This document shows, piece after piece, positions 34,633 through 47,475 of a stretch of DNA of 64,000 nucleotides. A program made the translations under genes and the position numbers. Every line of letters starts with the position of its first letter. Within the stretch, counting starts at the first letter, position 1. The DNA comes from Nansenia antarctica (Eukaryota > Chordata > Actinopteri > Argentiniformes > Microstomatidae). Under the pieces are notes generated by a model. The model searched no databases. It was not told where the DNA came from and was given only the letters and a program-made list of their open reading frames with translations. The stretch covers positions 467,044-531,043 of the forward strand of contig OZ022347.1 of the NCBI GenBank assembly GCA_963989245.1, in the 5' to 3' direction.

Positions 34633-37421
34633 CTTGTGCTTTGGTGTAGTGAGAAGGAGGCCTGGCGGAAGGAGAGAGAGGCGCTGATGGAGGTGAAGAA
34701 CACTCTGCAGGAGCAGAGGGAGGTGGACGAGGTCAAGATCAGAGAGTTCAACGTGAGTCACTGCTCGTTGTTAGAGACCACCTGAATGTGTTTCATTATA
34801 GGCGTTACGCATTCTTTTATTTATTTATTTGTTTATTTCAAAGGGACAGTTGACATATCGCTGACTCTCCCTGAATTAGCTGGGTAGCTACATTACATCA
34901 GCAGTCAACAAACCCACAGGGGAAACATTATCAAAGCCATGAGCTGTCGCCCGCTTGCCCGGAGCAAGGAAAACATTCGCCGGGTTTCGTGGAGTGAAGA
35001 TATCATCAAGCCTGTCGATCACCTGACGCATTGCGTACGCTTTCATAATATCTTCACTCCGCGATTATCTAGTCTGGTCTGGCGCCTGCGCCGTCAGTTG
35101 TTCTTCCTGTCACATGTCTCCCCCCCCCACAGCTCTGCCTGGAGGCCCTGCAGGGAGACCCAGAGGAGGGGCGCAGGCTGCTGGGGGAGGCCAGCAGGAA
35201 GATGACGGTCCTCAGGGTCAACGAGAGGTCGCTGACCCGCCGCTACACCACCCTGCTGGAGGCGGGCCAGCACCTCCGCCAGGACAACGCCCGGCTGAGG
35301 GACGACGGCACCGCCATGCAGGTCTCCGTCACAGAGAGGCTGGGCTACCTGCAGAGATACAAGGTACTAGAACAACAGAGACACAAGGTTCTAGAACAAC
35401 AGAGAGACAAGGTTCTAGTCAAATGACCTCTTTACAACGCTAAGCTGCTATTAACACACAACAACCACTAGTTGGCCGTAGTATAGGGGGAAGCAGGTGT
35501 CTTAGGAGACACAGTGCTGGGGGGTAGTAGATGTCTCAGGAGACACAGTGCTGGGGGGTAGTAGATGTCTCAGGAGACGCAGTACAGGGGGTAGTAGATG
35601 TCTCAGGAGACACAGTGCTGTGGGGTAGTATATGTCTCAGGAGACACAGTACTGGGGGGTAGTAGATGTCTCAGGAGACACAGTGTTAGGGGGTAGTAGA
35701 TGTCTCAGGAGACGCAGTACAGGGGGTAGTAGATGTCTCAGGAGACACAGTACTGGGGGGTAGTAGATGTCTCAGGAGACACAGTGTTAGGGGGTAGTAG
35801 ATGTCTCAGGAGACGCAGTACAGGGGGTAGTAGATGTCTCAGGAGACAGTGCTGGGGGGTAGTAGATGTCTCAGGAGACACAGTGCTGGGGGGTAGTAGA
35901 TGTCTCAGGAGACACAGTGCTGTGGGGTAGTATATGTCTCAGGAGACACAGTGCTGGGGGGTAGTAGATGTCTCAGGAGACACAGTGCTGGGGGGTAGTA
36001 GATGTCTCAGGAGACACAGTGCTGGGGGGTGGTAGATGTCTCAGGGGACACAGTGCTGGGGGGCAGTAGGAGGAACAGTTAAGGTGTAGCCTGAAGAGAT
36101 GGAGGTCTTCAGTCTCCGAGGGTAGATGGGTAGTGACTCTGCAGTTCTGACAGCCGTGGGAAGCTCGTCCCACCAGCGTGGAGCCAGTGTAGTGAGGAGA
36201 CGTGACCGGGCAGTGCGACTGCCATGTAGGTGTAGAGGCGGTAGAGGTCCTAACCGGCCCGCCCCCCCTGGCCCTTGGTTGTAGGACATGGCAGCGTTCA
36301 AGGTGGCGGCCCTGCAGAAGGCCCTGAGCGACAGCGTCCCCGCCTCGGAGCTGGACAGAGCCAACAGGCAGTACACAGAGCTGACCGCCCGGTACAGAGA
36401 CACGCTGCAGAGGGACAACCGCCTGGTGCAGAGGACCACCAGCCTGGAACACCTGCAGGTACGCTCAGGCTGTAGTTTTTGACTGACATACACCTGCCAG
36501 CACTCGAAGCTCAAAACGTCTATACACAGTTCTATAGCTCTGGCTGTAGTTTTTTTATACAACAGTTAGTTCCGACCAAGTAATTTGATTGGACAATAGG
36601 CATTCCATGAGTGCTGATATACAGTATAACAGCACTGGGACTTTTAACTGTATGTATCACTCCGAAATGACCATTAATACAAAGTAGCTAGCCTGCAGAT
36701 GTTTGTGTTCAGGTTACTAGGCAACAGTCCAGTTGCGGAACAATTTTTTGTTGACGGAGCCAAAATAAATTATTAAATAAACAAACAAATCATAGACAAA
36801 TCATAATCTGTTGTCGCTTATTACTGTTAACTAATAAATTGCACTGTAGGCCTGCGGCCTCGTACCTATGACCCAATCACAGCCGTGCTGATATTCAGTA
36901 TAACACACTCCCTCTCGTGTGATATTGCTTAAATATCAAACATGCTGAGAATTGAAGTCTGTCTCTCTACATTCTGTCTCTCTACATTCTGTCTCTCTAC
37001 ATTCTGGGAAATCCAGCACTAAGGAAGGCCTTCCCTTCCTGTAAGAGATGTGCCCATAACTGTGGAGCAGATGGTTATGATTGGTTAAGCCAGAGTAGTG
37101 ACCTCATAAGGCGGTCTTCTATAAATGTGAGAGGCTTTTTTGACTGCTATTTTCCCTCTGCGCTCATGTAACTCTGCTTAATAAAAGGCCTCGTTTGAGC
37201 CAATTGATTTAAGCTCTCTGTGCTCATAATCGCAGAAACATGGCTTCCCATTCACACAACATCCTGGCCCCCTAATTTATCGAATGACCCATATGCCCAG
37301 TTTATATACGTGACCCATATGCCCAGTTTATATACGTGACCCATATGCTCAGTGTATATATGTGACCCATATGCTCAGTGTATATATGTGACCCATATGC
37401 TCAGTGTATATATGTGACCCA

Positions 37422-37461
<40 letters not shown>

Positions 37462-37489
37462 GGTGTGTGTGTGTGTGTGTGTGTGTGTT

Positions 37490-37551
<62 letters not shown>

Positions 37552-38395
37552 GGTGTGTTTCTACCAGACGGAGAACGTGTCCCTAGGAGAGCAGATCTCT
37601 GGCCTAAACAAAGAGCTGGAGATCACCAAGGAGAAACTCCACACTCTAGAGCAGGCATGGGAGCACGTCAACACACTAGGTAAGTTATATACACACTCTA
37701 GAGCATATCAACACACTAGGTAAGTTATATACACACTCTAGAGCACGTCAACACACTAGGTAAGTTATATACACACTCTAGAGCACGTCAACACACTAGG
37801 TAAGTTATATACACACTCTAGAGTACGTCAACACACTAGGTAAGTTATATACATTATATATATATAGTGCAAAGAACATGTTAAGTGCTTCAGGTGCGAG
37901 GATCAGAGTTATTGAGGAGGGCTGTGGCTCTGGAGGAGAAACTGTTCCAGTGTTGTGATGTTTCTGACCTGGTGGCCCTGTACCGCTGTCCAGAAGGGAG
38001 TCACTCAAACAAGCTGTGAGCTGGATGTGATGTGAGGGGTCAGACACTATCTTGCATACTCTCCTCGACGATCTGGAGCTATGGAGGAGGGCTATGGCTT
38101 TGGGGAAGAAACTGTTGTTTCAAGTGGCGTGATTGAGTTTTTTTTTGCTTGACCGACAGGCGGGGAGAGCTCTGTCTCTGACAAGGCAGCCAAGGCCGCG
38201 GCCAACAGTGAGACGGTGGAGGCCTCCCGGAGGATCACCACGCTGGAGATGAAGGAGCTGAACGAGAGGCAGCGGGCCGAGCACGCCCAGCGCATGTACG
38301 AGCACCTCCGCACCTCCCTCACACAGGTGGAGGACCGCAACCTGGAGCTGGAGACCACGCTGACAGAGGTAGGGGGGGGGGGAATAATGATGATG

Positions 38396-38441
<46 letters not shown>

Positions 38442-41400
38442 TGATGATGATGATGATGATGATGATATTATTATTATCATCATTATCATCATAATTATCA
38501 TCATCATTATCATCATTATTATTGTTATTGTGTCTCAGCTCACCAAGCAGACCCTGGAGGCCCAGCGTACGGAGGCGGAGCTGAGGGACCAGCTGTCAGA
38601 CAGCGTGAGCCAGGCGGCCAGCGAGGCGGACCGGGCCAGGATCACCTGCCTGGAGAAGGACGAGGCCCAGCTCAGAGCCCAGGTGTCCAGGTACGTCTGC
38701 TCACCTCACCCTCACCCTATATACCCTACCTAACCCTAACCCTAACCTCACCCTAACCCTCACCCTATATACCCTACCTAACCCTAACCCTAACCTCACC
38801 CTAACCCTATTACCTAACCCTAACCCTAACCCTATATACCGTACCTAACCCTAACCCTAACCTCACCCTAACCCTATTACCTAACCCTAACCCTAACCCT
38901 AAATACCCTACCTAACCCTAACCCTAACCTCACCCTAACCCTATTACCCCTGCAGTTTGGTGATCTCTCATCCAACTTGCCCACTGTTTCCAATGGGTTG
39001 CCACAGGGTTCGGTCTTGGGGCCAACTCTCTTCACCATTTATATCAATGAAATAGGATTAATCTCTAATGCTGCTGTTCATTTGTATGCGGATGACACGA
39101 TCTTGTATTGCTTTGCATCCTCTATCAACCGTGCCTTCGAGGCTTTGCAGACTGCTTTTGATGCCCTTCAGTCCCAGCTGTTTCAGCTCAGACTGGTGTT
39201 GAATACAGGGAAGACCAAAGTCATGCATTTTTCCAATAACAAGCGGGTGCCAAGTGCTCTTCCTGACATTGTATCATGTCAGGGTTCACCTATTGAGCTT
39301 GTGCCAAACTACAAATACCTTGGCATTCAACTGGACGACAGCCTCTCTTTTCAACTGCACATAGACAACCTTCTAAAGAAACTGAAATTGAAGCTAAGCT
39401 TTTACTTTAGAAACAAGTATTGTTTCTCAGCTGCTGCAAGAAAACGTTTGGTTGCTGCCACCTTTCTGCCTCTCTTGGACTACGGTGATGTCTTGTACAT
39501 GAATGCCTCTGCTACCTCTCTTCAACATCTGGATGCAGTTTACCATGGCGCGTTAAGGTTTATAACAGGCTGTAAACCCCTTATGCATCACTGTGTGCTA
39601 TACTCTCTGGTTAACTGGTCATCTCTCTCTATCCGCCGAACCCTTCACTGGTATATTTTCATTTACAAATCCATCCTTGGTCTGCTCCCCTCCTACCTTT
39701 CTAACCACCTGTCACGCAAGCAATCCGTCTACGGCCTTCGCACACAGGACATCATCACATACTCCATCCCCTTGGTCCGGACCATGAAAGGCAAAAGGGC
39801 GTTCTCATTTGCAGCCCCTTCCTCTTGGAATTCTTTACAGCAGAGTCTGAAACTGTCTCAGCTGATCCCTCTCTCCAGTTTCAGTTTGAGAGACATACAG
39901 TGCGAGTCCATGATTTGTTCTTGCAATTGAGTTGACCCTCCCTTTTGCCCATTGCTGACCCCTCCCTGTCCCTAGCTCTTTAGCTGGTTAGTTTTAGGTT
40001 TTGTAGTTTTAGTTTAGTTTTAGATTATCTTAGACTGTTTTAGACTAGTTTTAGTTTTAGACTATGTAGTTTTAGTTTAGTTTTAGACTATATTGACGGA
40101 AAGTTTTAGATTATCTTAGACTGTTTTAGACTAGTTTTAGTTTTAGACTATGTAGTTTTAGTTTAGGGTTAGTTAGACTTCTGAGGTGTCTCTGGTACGT
40201 CTGCTCACGTCTCTCTGGAGACGGCCACTTCCTCTGTGTCGTCCAACAAGTCTGAAGAAGGTGTATGACCGAAAGCCGCAATAAACTAAGTTTTTTTGAG
40301 TGTGCGGATGCTGTTATTCTGCTGATACTCTTCACTTCCAGCACCTCAGCAAAGTCTGATCACGGATGAGCGGTGGTATTTTCACTACTTGTCGTCCAAC
40401 AAGTGGAAGTTTAAGTTCTTAGGCTACGAGGTTCACCTGTCTGTGTGTCTCATAATGGGACAAATCATGATGATCTTGAAATCTGTTGCTCGTAACCCAG
40501 AATTTTCACACAGATCTCTGTGTCTGACGTGCTGCTGTGTTTGACGTGTTGCTGTGTCTGACGTGTTGCTGTGTCTGACGTGCTGCTGTGTCTGACGTGT
40601 TGCTGTGTCTGACGTGTTGCTGTGTCTGACGTGCTGCTGTGTCTGACGTGTTGCTGTGTCTGACGTGTTGCTGTGTCTGACGTGTTGCTGTGTCTGATGT
40701 GTTGCTGTGTTTGACGTGCTGCTGTGTCTGACGTGCTGCTGTGTTTGACGTGCTGCTGTGTCTGACGTGTTGCTGTGTCTGACGTGTTGCTGTGTCTGAC
40801 GTGTTGCTGTGTCTGACGTGTTGCTGTGTCTGACGTGCTGCTGTGTTTGACGTGTTGCTGTGTTTGACGTGTTGCTGTGTTTGACGTGCTGCTGTGTCTG
40901 ACGTGTTGCTGTGTTTGACGTGCTGCTGTGTCTGACGTGCTGCTGTGTCTGACGTGCTGCTGTGTTTGACGTGCTGCTGTGTCTGACGTGCTGCTGTGTC
41001 TGACGTGTTGCTGTGTCTGACGTGTTGCTGTGTCTGACGTGTTGCTGTGTCTGACGTGTTGCTGTGTTTGACGTGCTGCTGTGTCTGACGTGCTGCTGTG
41101 TCTGACGTGCTGCTGTGTTTGACGTGCTGCTGTGTCTGACGTGCTGCTGTGTCTGACGTGTTGCTGTGTCTGACGTGTTGCTGTGTCTGACGTGTTGCTG
41201 TGTCTGACGTGTTGCTGTGTCTGACGTGTTGCTGTGTTTGACGTGCTGCTGTGTCTGACGTGCTGCTGTGTTTGACGTGCTGCTGTGTTTGACGTGTTGC
41301 TGTGTCTGACGTGTTGCTGTGTTTGACGTGTTGCTGTGTCTGACGTGTTGCTGTGTCTGACGTGTTGCTGTGTCTGACGTGTTGCTGTGTTTGACGTGCT

Positions 41401-44400
41401 GCTGTGTCTGACGTGCTGCTGTGTCTGACGTGCTGCTGTGTCTGACGTGCTGCTGTGTCTGACGTGTTGCTGTGTCTGACGTGTTGCTGTGTCTGACGTG
41501 TTGCTGTGTCTGACGTGTTGCTGTGTCTGACGTGTTGCTGTGTCTGATGTGTTGCTGTGTTTGACGTGTTGCTGTGTTTGACGTGTTGCTGTGTTTGACG
41601 TGTTGCTGTGTCTGACGTGTTGCTGTGTCTGACGTGCTGCTATGTCTGACGTGCTGCTGTGTCTGATGTGCTGCTGTGTTTGACGTGTTGCTGTGTCTGA
41701 CGTGTTGCTGTGTCTGACGTGTTGCTGTGTCTGACGTGTTGCTGTGTCTGATGTGTTGCTGTTTTTGACGTGCTGCTGTGTCTGACGTGTTGCTGTGTCT
41801 GATGTGTTGCTGTGTTTGACGTGTCCCCAGGCTGCGGGAGGTGTCTGACGTGGCCAAGCTGCAGGTGTCAGCCCTGGAGACGAGGCAGCAGTGCAGAGAG
41901 AAGGAGGTGGAGGCGCTGAGGAGACAAGTCCTGGACTACCAGGTAAGACAACCCAGCCCCTAACCCCTAACCCCGAACCCCTAACCCCTAACCCCTAACC
42001 CCTGACCCTCAAACTGGTCAAATATAATATGTGACACAGTCTGATAATTAGGTCCTGAATGATCGGACTTTTCTTTCGTAAAATGTGAACACATTTCCGC
42101 GTTGTTGAAAATCAACGACACATCGCTAGTCGACTAACACAGCTTGTTTTGTGAGCCTGCTAACAATGTAAAGTAGTGTTGTAGTTAACTAGGTAACAAT
42201 GTAAAGTAGTGTTGTAGTTAACTAGGTAACAATGTAAAGTAGTGTTGTAGTTAACTAGGTAACAATGTAAAGTAGTGTTGTAGTTAACTAGGTAACAATG
42301 TAAAGTAGTGTTGTAGTTAACTAGGTAACAATGTAAAGTAGTGTTCTAGTTAACTAGGTAACAATGTAAAGTAGTGTTGTAGTTAACTAGGTAACAATGT
42401 AAAGTAGTGTTCTAGTTAACTAGGTAACAATGTAAAGTAGTGTTGTAGTTAACTAGGTAACAATGTAAAGTAGTGTTGTAGTTAACTAGGTAACAATGTA
42501 AAGTAGTGTTCTAGTTAACTAGGTAACAATGTAAAGTAGTGTTCTAGTTAACTAGGTAACAATGTAAAGTAGTGTTCTAGTTAACTAGGTAACAATGTAA
42601 AGTAGTGTTGTAGTTAACTAGGTAACAATGTAAAGTAGTGTTCTAGTTAACTAGGTAACAATGTAAAGTAGTGTTCTAGTTAACTAGGTAACAATGTAAA
42701 GTAGTGTTCTAGTTAATTAGGTAACAATGTAAAGTATGGTAGTGTTGTAGTTAACTAGGTAACAATGTAAAGTAGTGTTCTAGTTAACTAGGTCACTATG
42801 TAAAGTAGTGTTCTAGTTAACTAGGTAACTATAATAATAATAATAATAATTCATTGAATTTATATAGCGCTTTTCCGAGGCTCAAAGACGCTGACAATAT
42901 AGGGGATACGGAAAACACAAAAACAACAAGTAACATGGAACACAGAGTCAGCGAACGGGGGGGTATATATATATCAGGGGGGTGGCAGGGTTAGGGGAGA
43001 TGGGTAGGGGTAGGGGGAGGTTGTATGGAGGTTGTATGCGTGACTAAAGTAGTGTTCTAGTTAACTAGGTAGCAGTGGGGATTACTCACCCAATCCATTA
43101 CATTACAGTATTTTGGCTTGACTAGCGAATTTGTGTTGTGATTCGTATTTCCGTAGTTCAATGTTTCAAAAGAAAAGTCAGAACATTTTGATTGGTTGCC
43201 GACATGCGGACCAAATGACCAGACTGTGTCGCATATGTAACCCAAAATAATATGGATCTGATCCTCAACCCCTCCATAGTGGAAACTCCACATCATGAAC
43301 CAAAAACCTATAGTAGTATAGTACAGGGCTGGACGGTGGGCCGCGGTAGTTTTGGGCCGAGCCGGCCGGCAAAATATATATATATATATATTTTTTACCA
43401 GCCGGCCCGGCTGAAAGCTACCATCGAACGGCCCATAAATCGAAAGCTGCCATCGGACGGCCCATAAATCGGGGACAGCGGCCCATTGGTCAATTTTCTG
43501 TACAGGCACTGGGCTGGCCCAATCAACAGAGAGAAGGGGGGGGGGGTCAGGGGTCACGCACGCACGCACGCAGCACCAGACCTCCGTCTCAGTTTCGCGG
43601 TAGTTTTGGGCCGAGCAAAGTCAAGTATGGAGATTGTGTACCCCATGGCCACCACCGCCAGTCAAGAGTGAGTGAGTACACTGGTCTACTTGCACTGGTA
43701 CCATTGCTTACTGCATGTAGTCGTCTTAGTAGTGGTTTGGGGGAATACTACAGTTTGTCATATGACTGTACAGCACAGTATATAAGACGAGTATATAAGG
43801 CAAGTCTTTTTGTGCTGGTGGGTGTGGTCCGACCGATTGGGATGTGCCTGTCTGGGCCAAAAATGCCTAATTTTTGTCCCAGTCCAGCCCTGGTATAGTA
43901 TAGTATGATTTAGGAGTAAGATGATCCTTGGAAAAGGAGAAAGAAGTCAAATGTCTCCAGTTTCATAGTCGACTCAACAAGAATTCAACAAGTTATACCG
44001 TCGATATCCTAAACTAACAGCTGATAAACAGCTCTAGTATTATGACACGAGAGAGTCAGTTATGTCCAGTCCAAACCGCCCTAAAGGGGCAAATGTCCTG
44101 CTGTTAGATTATTGTACCTGTGTTGTACAAAGTTGTATGTTTCACTTTACTTTATTTTAATTTTATTTTTTATGTCATCTTTACTTAAACAGGTAAGACA
44201 ATTAAGAACAGATTCTTATTTACAAACAGACAATGCCGACCTGGTAAAAGGCTCAGCCTCTTGAGGGCGTAGGAGGTCAAAGAAATACAAAAGTTAAAAC
44301 ACATTAAACATGACGAGACAGAACAGAGCACAGGACAGGAACAGTTACAAGCCAAGAGGACGAATCAGACCAACAGACAAACAACAGCAGGCGAACAGGG

Positions 44401-47400
44401 GACAGGGGACAGGGGACAGAGGACAGAGGACAGAGGACAGGGGACCGGGGACAGGGGACAGAGGACAGGGGACAGAGGACAGGGGACAGAGGACAGGGGA
44501 CAGGGGACAGGGGACAGAGGACAGGGGACAGAGGACAGAGGACAGGGGACAGGGGACAGGGGACAGAGGACAGGGGACAGAGGACAGAGGACAGGGGACA
44601 GAGGACAGGGGACAGGGGACAGAGGACAGAGGACAGAAGACAGGGGACAGGGGACAGAGGACAGAGGACAGGGGACAGAGGACAGGGGACAGGGGACAGG
44701 GGACAGGGGACCGAGGACAGGGGACAGGGGACAGAGGACAGGGGACAGAGGACAGAGGACGGAGGACAGGGGACAGAGGACAGGGGACAGAGGACAGGGG
44801 ACAGAGGACAGGGGACAGAGGACAGGGGACAGAGGACAGGGGACAGAGGACAGGGGACAGGGGACAGAGGACAGGGGACAGAGGACAGAGGACAGGGGAC
44901 AGAGGACAGAGGACAGGGGACAGAGGACAGAGGACAGGGGACAGGGGACAGAGGACAGAGGACAGGGGACCGAGGACAGGGGACAGGGGACAGAGGACAG
45001 GGGACAGAGGACAGGGGACAGAGGACAGGGGACAGAGGACAGGGGACAGGGGACAGAGGACAGGGGACAGGGGACAGGGGACAGAGGACAGAGGACAGGG
45101 GACAGAGGACAGGGGACAGAGGACAGGGGACAGAGGACGGGGGACAGAGGACAGGGGACAGAGGACAGGGGACAGAGGACAGGGGACAGAGGACAGAGGA
45201 CAGGGGACAGGGGACAGAGGACAGGGGACAGAGGACAGGGGACAGGGGACAGAGGACAGGGGACAGAGGACAGAGGACAGGGGACAGAGGACAGAGGACA
45301 GAGGACAGAGGACAGGGGACAGAGGACAGGGGACAGAGGACAGGGGACAGAGGACAGGGGACAGAGGACGGGGGACAGAGGACAGAGGACAGGGGACAGA
45401 GGACAGAGGACAGAGGACAGGGGACAGGGGACAGAGGACAGAGGACAGGGGACAGAGGACAGGGGACAGAGGACAGGGGACAGAGGACAGGGGACAGAGG
45501 ACAGAGGACAGAGGACAGGGGACAGAGGACAGGGGACAGAGGACAGAGGACAGGGGACAGAGGACAGGGGACAGAGGACAGGGGACAGAGGACAGGGGAC
45601 AGAGGACAGAGGACAGGGGACAGGGGACAGAGGACAGGGGACAGAGGACAGAGGACAGGGGACAGAGGACAGGGGACAGAGGACAGGAGACAGGGGACAG
45701 AGGACAGAGGACAGGGGACAGAGGACAGAGGACAGGGGACAGAGGACAGGGGACAGAGGACAGGGGACAGGGGACAGAGGACAGAGGACAGAGGACAGGG
45801 GACAGAGGACAGGGGACAGGGGACAGAGGACAGAGGACAGGGGACAGGGGACAGAGGACAGAGGACAGGGGACAGGGGACAGGGGACAGGGGACAGGGGA
45901 CAGGGGACAGAGGCCAGGGGACGGGTCCTAGTTTAGAAACAGAGTTGTATGTTGTTTAGATGCTAAAGGTCACTCACATCTGTCTTAACAACTAGCATGG
46001 TTCCTAATCTCCCCCCCCCCTTCCTGTCTCCCCCCCCCTCCTGTCTCCCCCCCCCTCCTGTCTCCCCCCCCCTCCTGTCTCCCCCCCCCCCCCTCCTGTC
46101 TCCCCCCCCCCCCAGTCCCAGTCAGACGAGCGGTCTCTCATCGCTAAGCTCCACCAGCACATCGTAGCGCTGCAGCTCAGCGAGTCGGCCGCCGTGGGGA
46201 AGCTAGCGACCAGCGCCACGCGCAGCCAGCAGCTGGAGGCCTACAAGCTCCGGGCCGAGCAGAGGCTGGACGCCGGGGAGAGAGCCCTGTACCTGGCCCG
46301 CCAGGAGGGCCGCGACCGGGCCCGGCACCTGAGGCAGACCGTACAGGTGGGTTGGACTGACTTATACTGACTGACTTATATAGATGACTTATACTGACTG
46401 ACTTATATAGATGACTTATATAGATGACTTATATAGATGACTTATATAGATGACTTATATAGATGACTTATACTGACTGACTTATACAGATGACTTATAT
46501 AGACTGACTTATATAGATGACTTATATAGACTGACTTATATAGACTGACTTATACAGACTGACTTATATAGATGACTTATATAGATGACTTATATAGACT
46601 GACTTATATAGATGACTTATATAGATGACTTATATAGATGACTTATATAGATGACTTATATAGATGACTTATATAGATGACTGATATAGATGACTTATAT
46701 AGATTACTTATATAGATGACTTATATAGATGACTTATATAGACTGACTTATACAGACTGACTTATATAGACTGACTTATATAGATGACTTATATAGATGA
46801 CTTATATAGATGACTTATATAGACTGACTTATATAGATGACTTATATAGACTGACTTATAAAGATGACTTATATAGACTGACTTATATAAATGACTTATA
46901 TAGATGACTTATATAGACTGACTTATATAGACTGACTTATATAGATGACTTATATATATGACTTATATAGACTGACTTATATAGATGATTTATATAGATG
47001 ACTTATATAGATGACTTATATAGATGACTTATACAGACTGACTTATATAGACTGACTTACATAGACTGACTTACATAGACTGACTTATATAGATTACTTA
47101 TATAGCCTGACTTATATAGACTGACTTATATAGACTGACTTATATAGATTACTTATAAAGATGACTTATATAGACTGACTTACATAGATGACTTATATAG
47201 ACTGACTTATTTAGACTGACTTATATAGATGACTTATATAGACTGACTTATATAGATGACTTATATAGATGACTTATATAGACTGACTTACATAGACTGA
47301 CTTATATAGATGACTTATATAGATGACTTATATAGACTGACTTATATAGACTGACTTATATAGACTGACTTATATAGATGACTTATATAGACTGACTTAT

Positions 47401-47424
47401 ATAGACTGACTTACTGACTGACTT

Positions 47425-47475
<51 letters not shown>

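Noticed and set aside
38977..39930. Host gene with reverse transcriptase domain
   Set aside because: Lacks the N-terminal RT motifs and endonuclease and sits as an intronic 5'-truncated LINE with its own 3' UTR.
40433..41857. 474-codon minus-strand frame of HVRHSNTSDTA type
   Set aside because: Product of the 17-bp array, open in every frame of one strand; overlaps the cep290 exon 30-equivalent on the other strand.
44310..45959. 549-codon open frame of GDRGQ/EDRGQ repeats
   Set aside because: The 7-bp array has no stop in this frame because 21 nt encode seven codons repeatedly; no start context or conserved domain.
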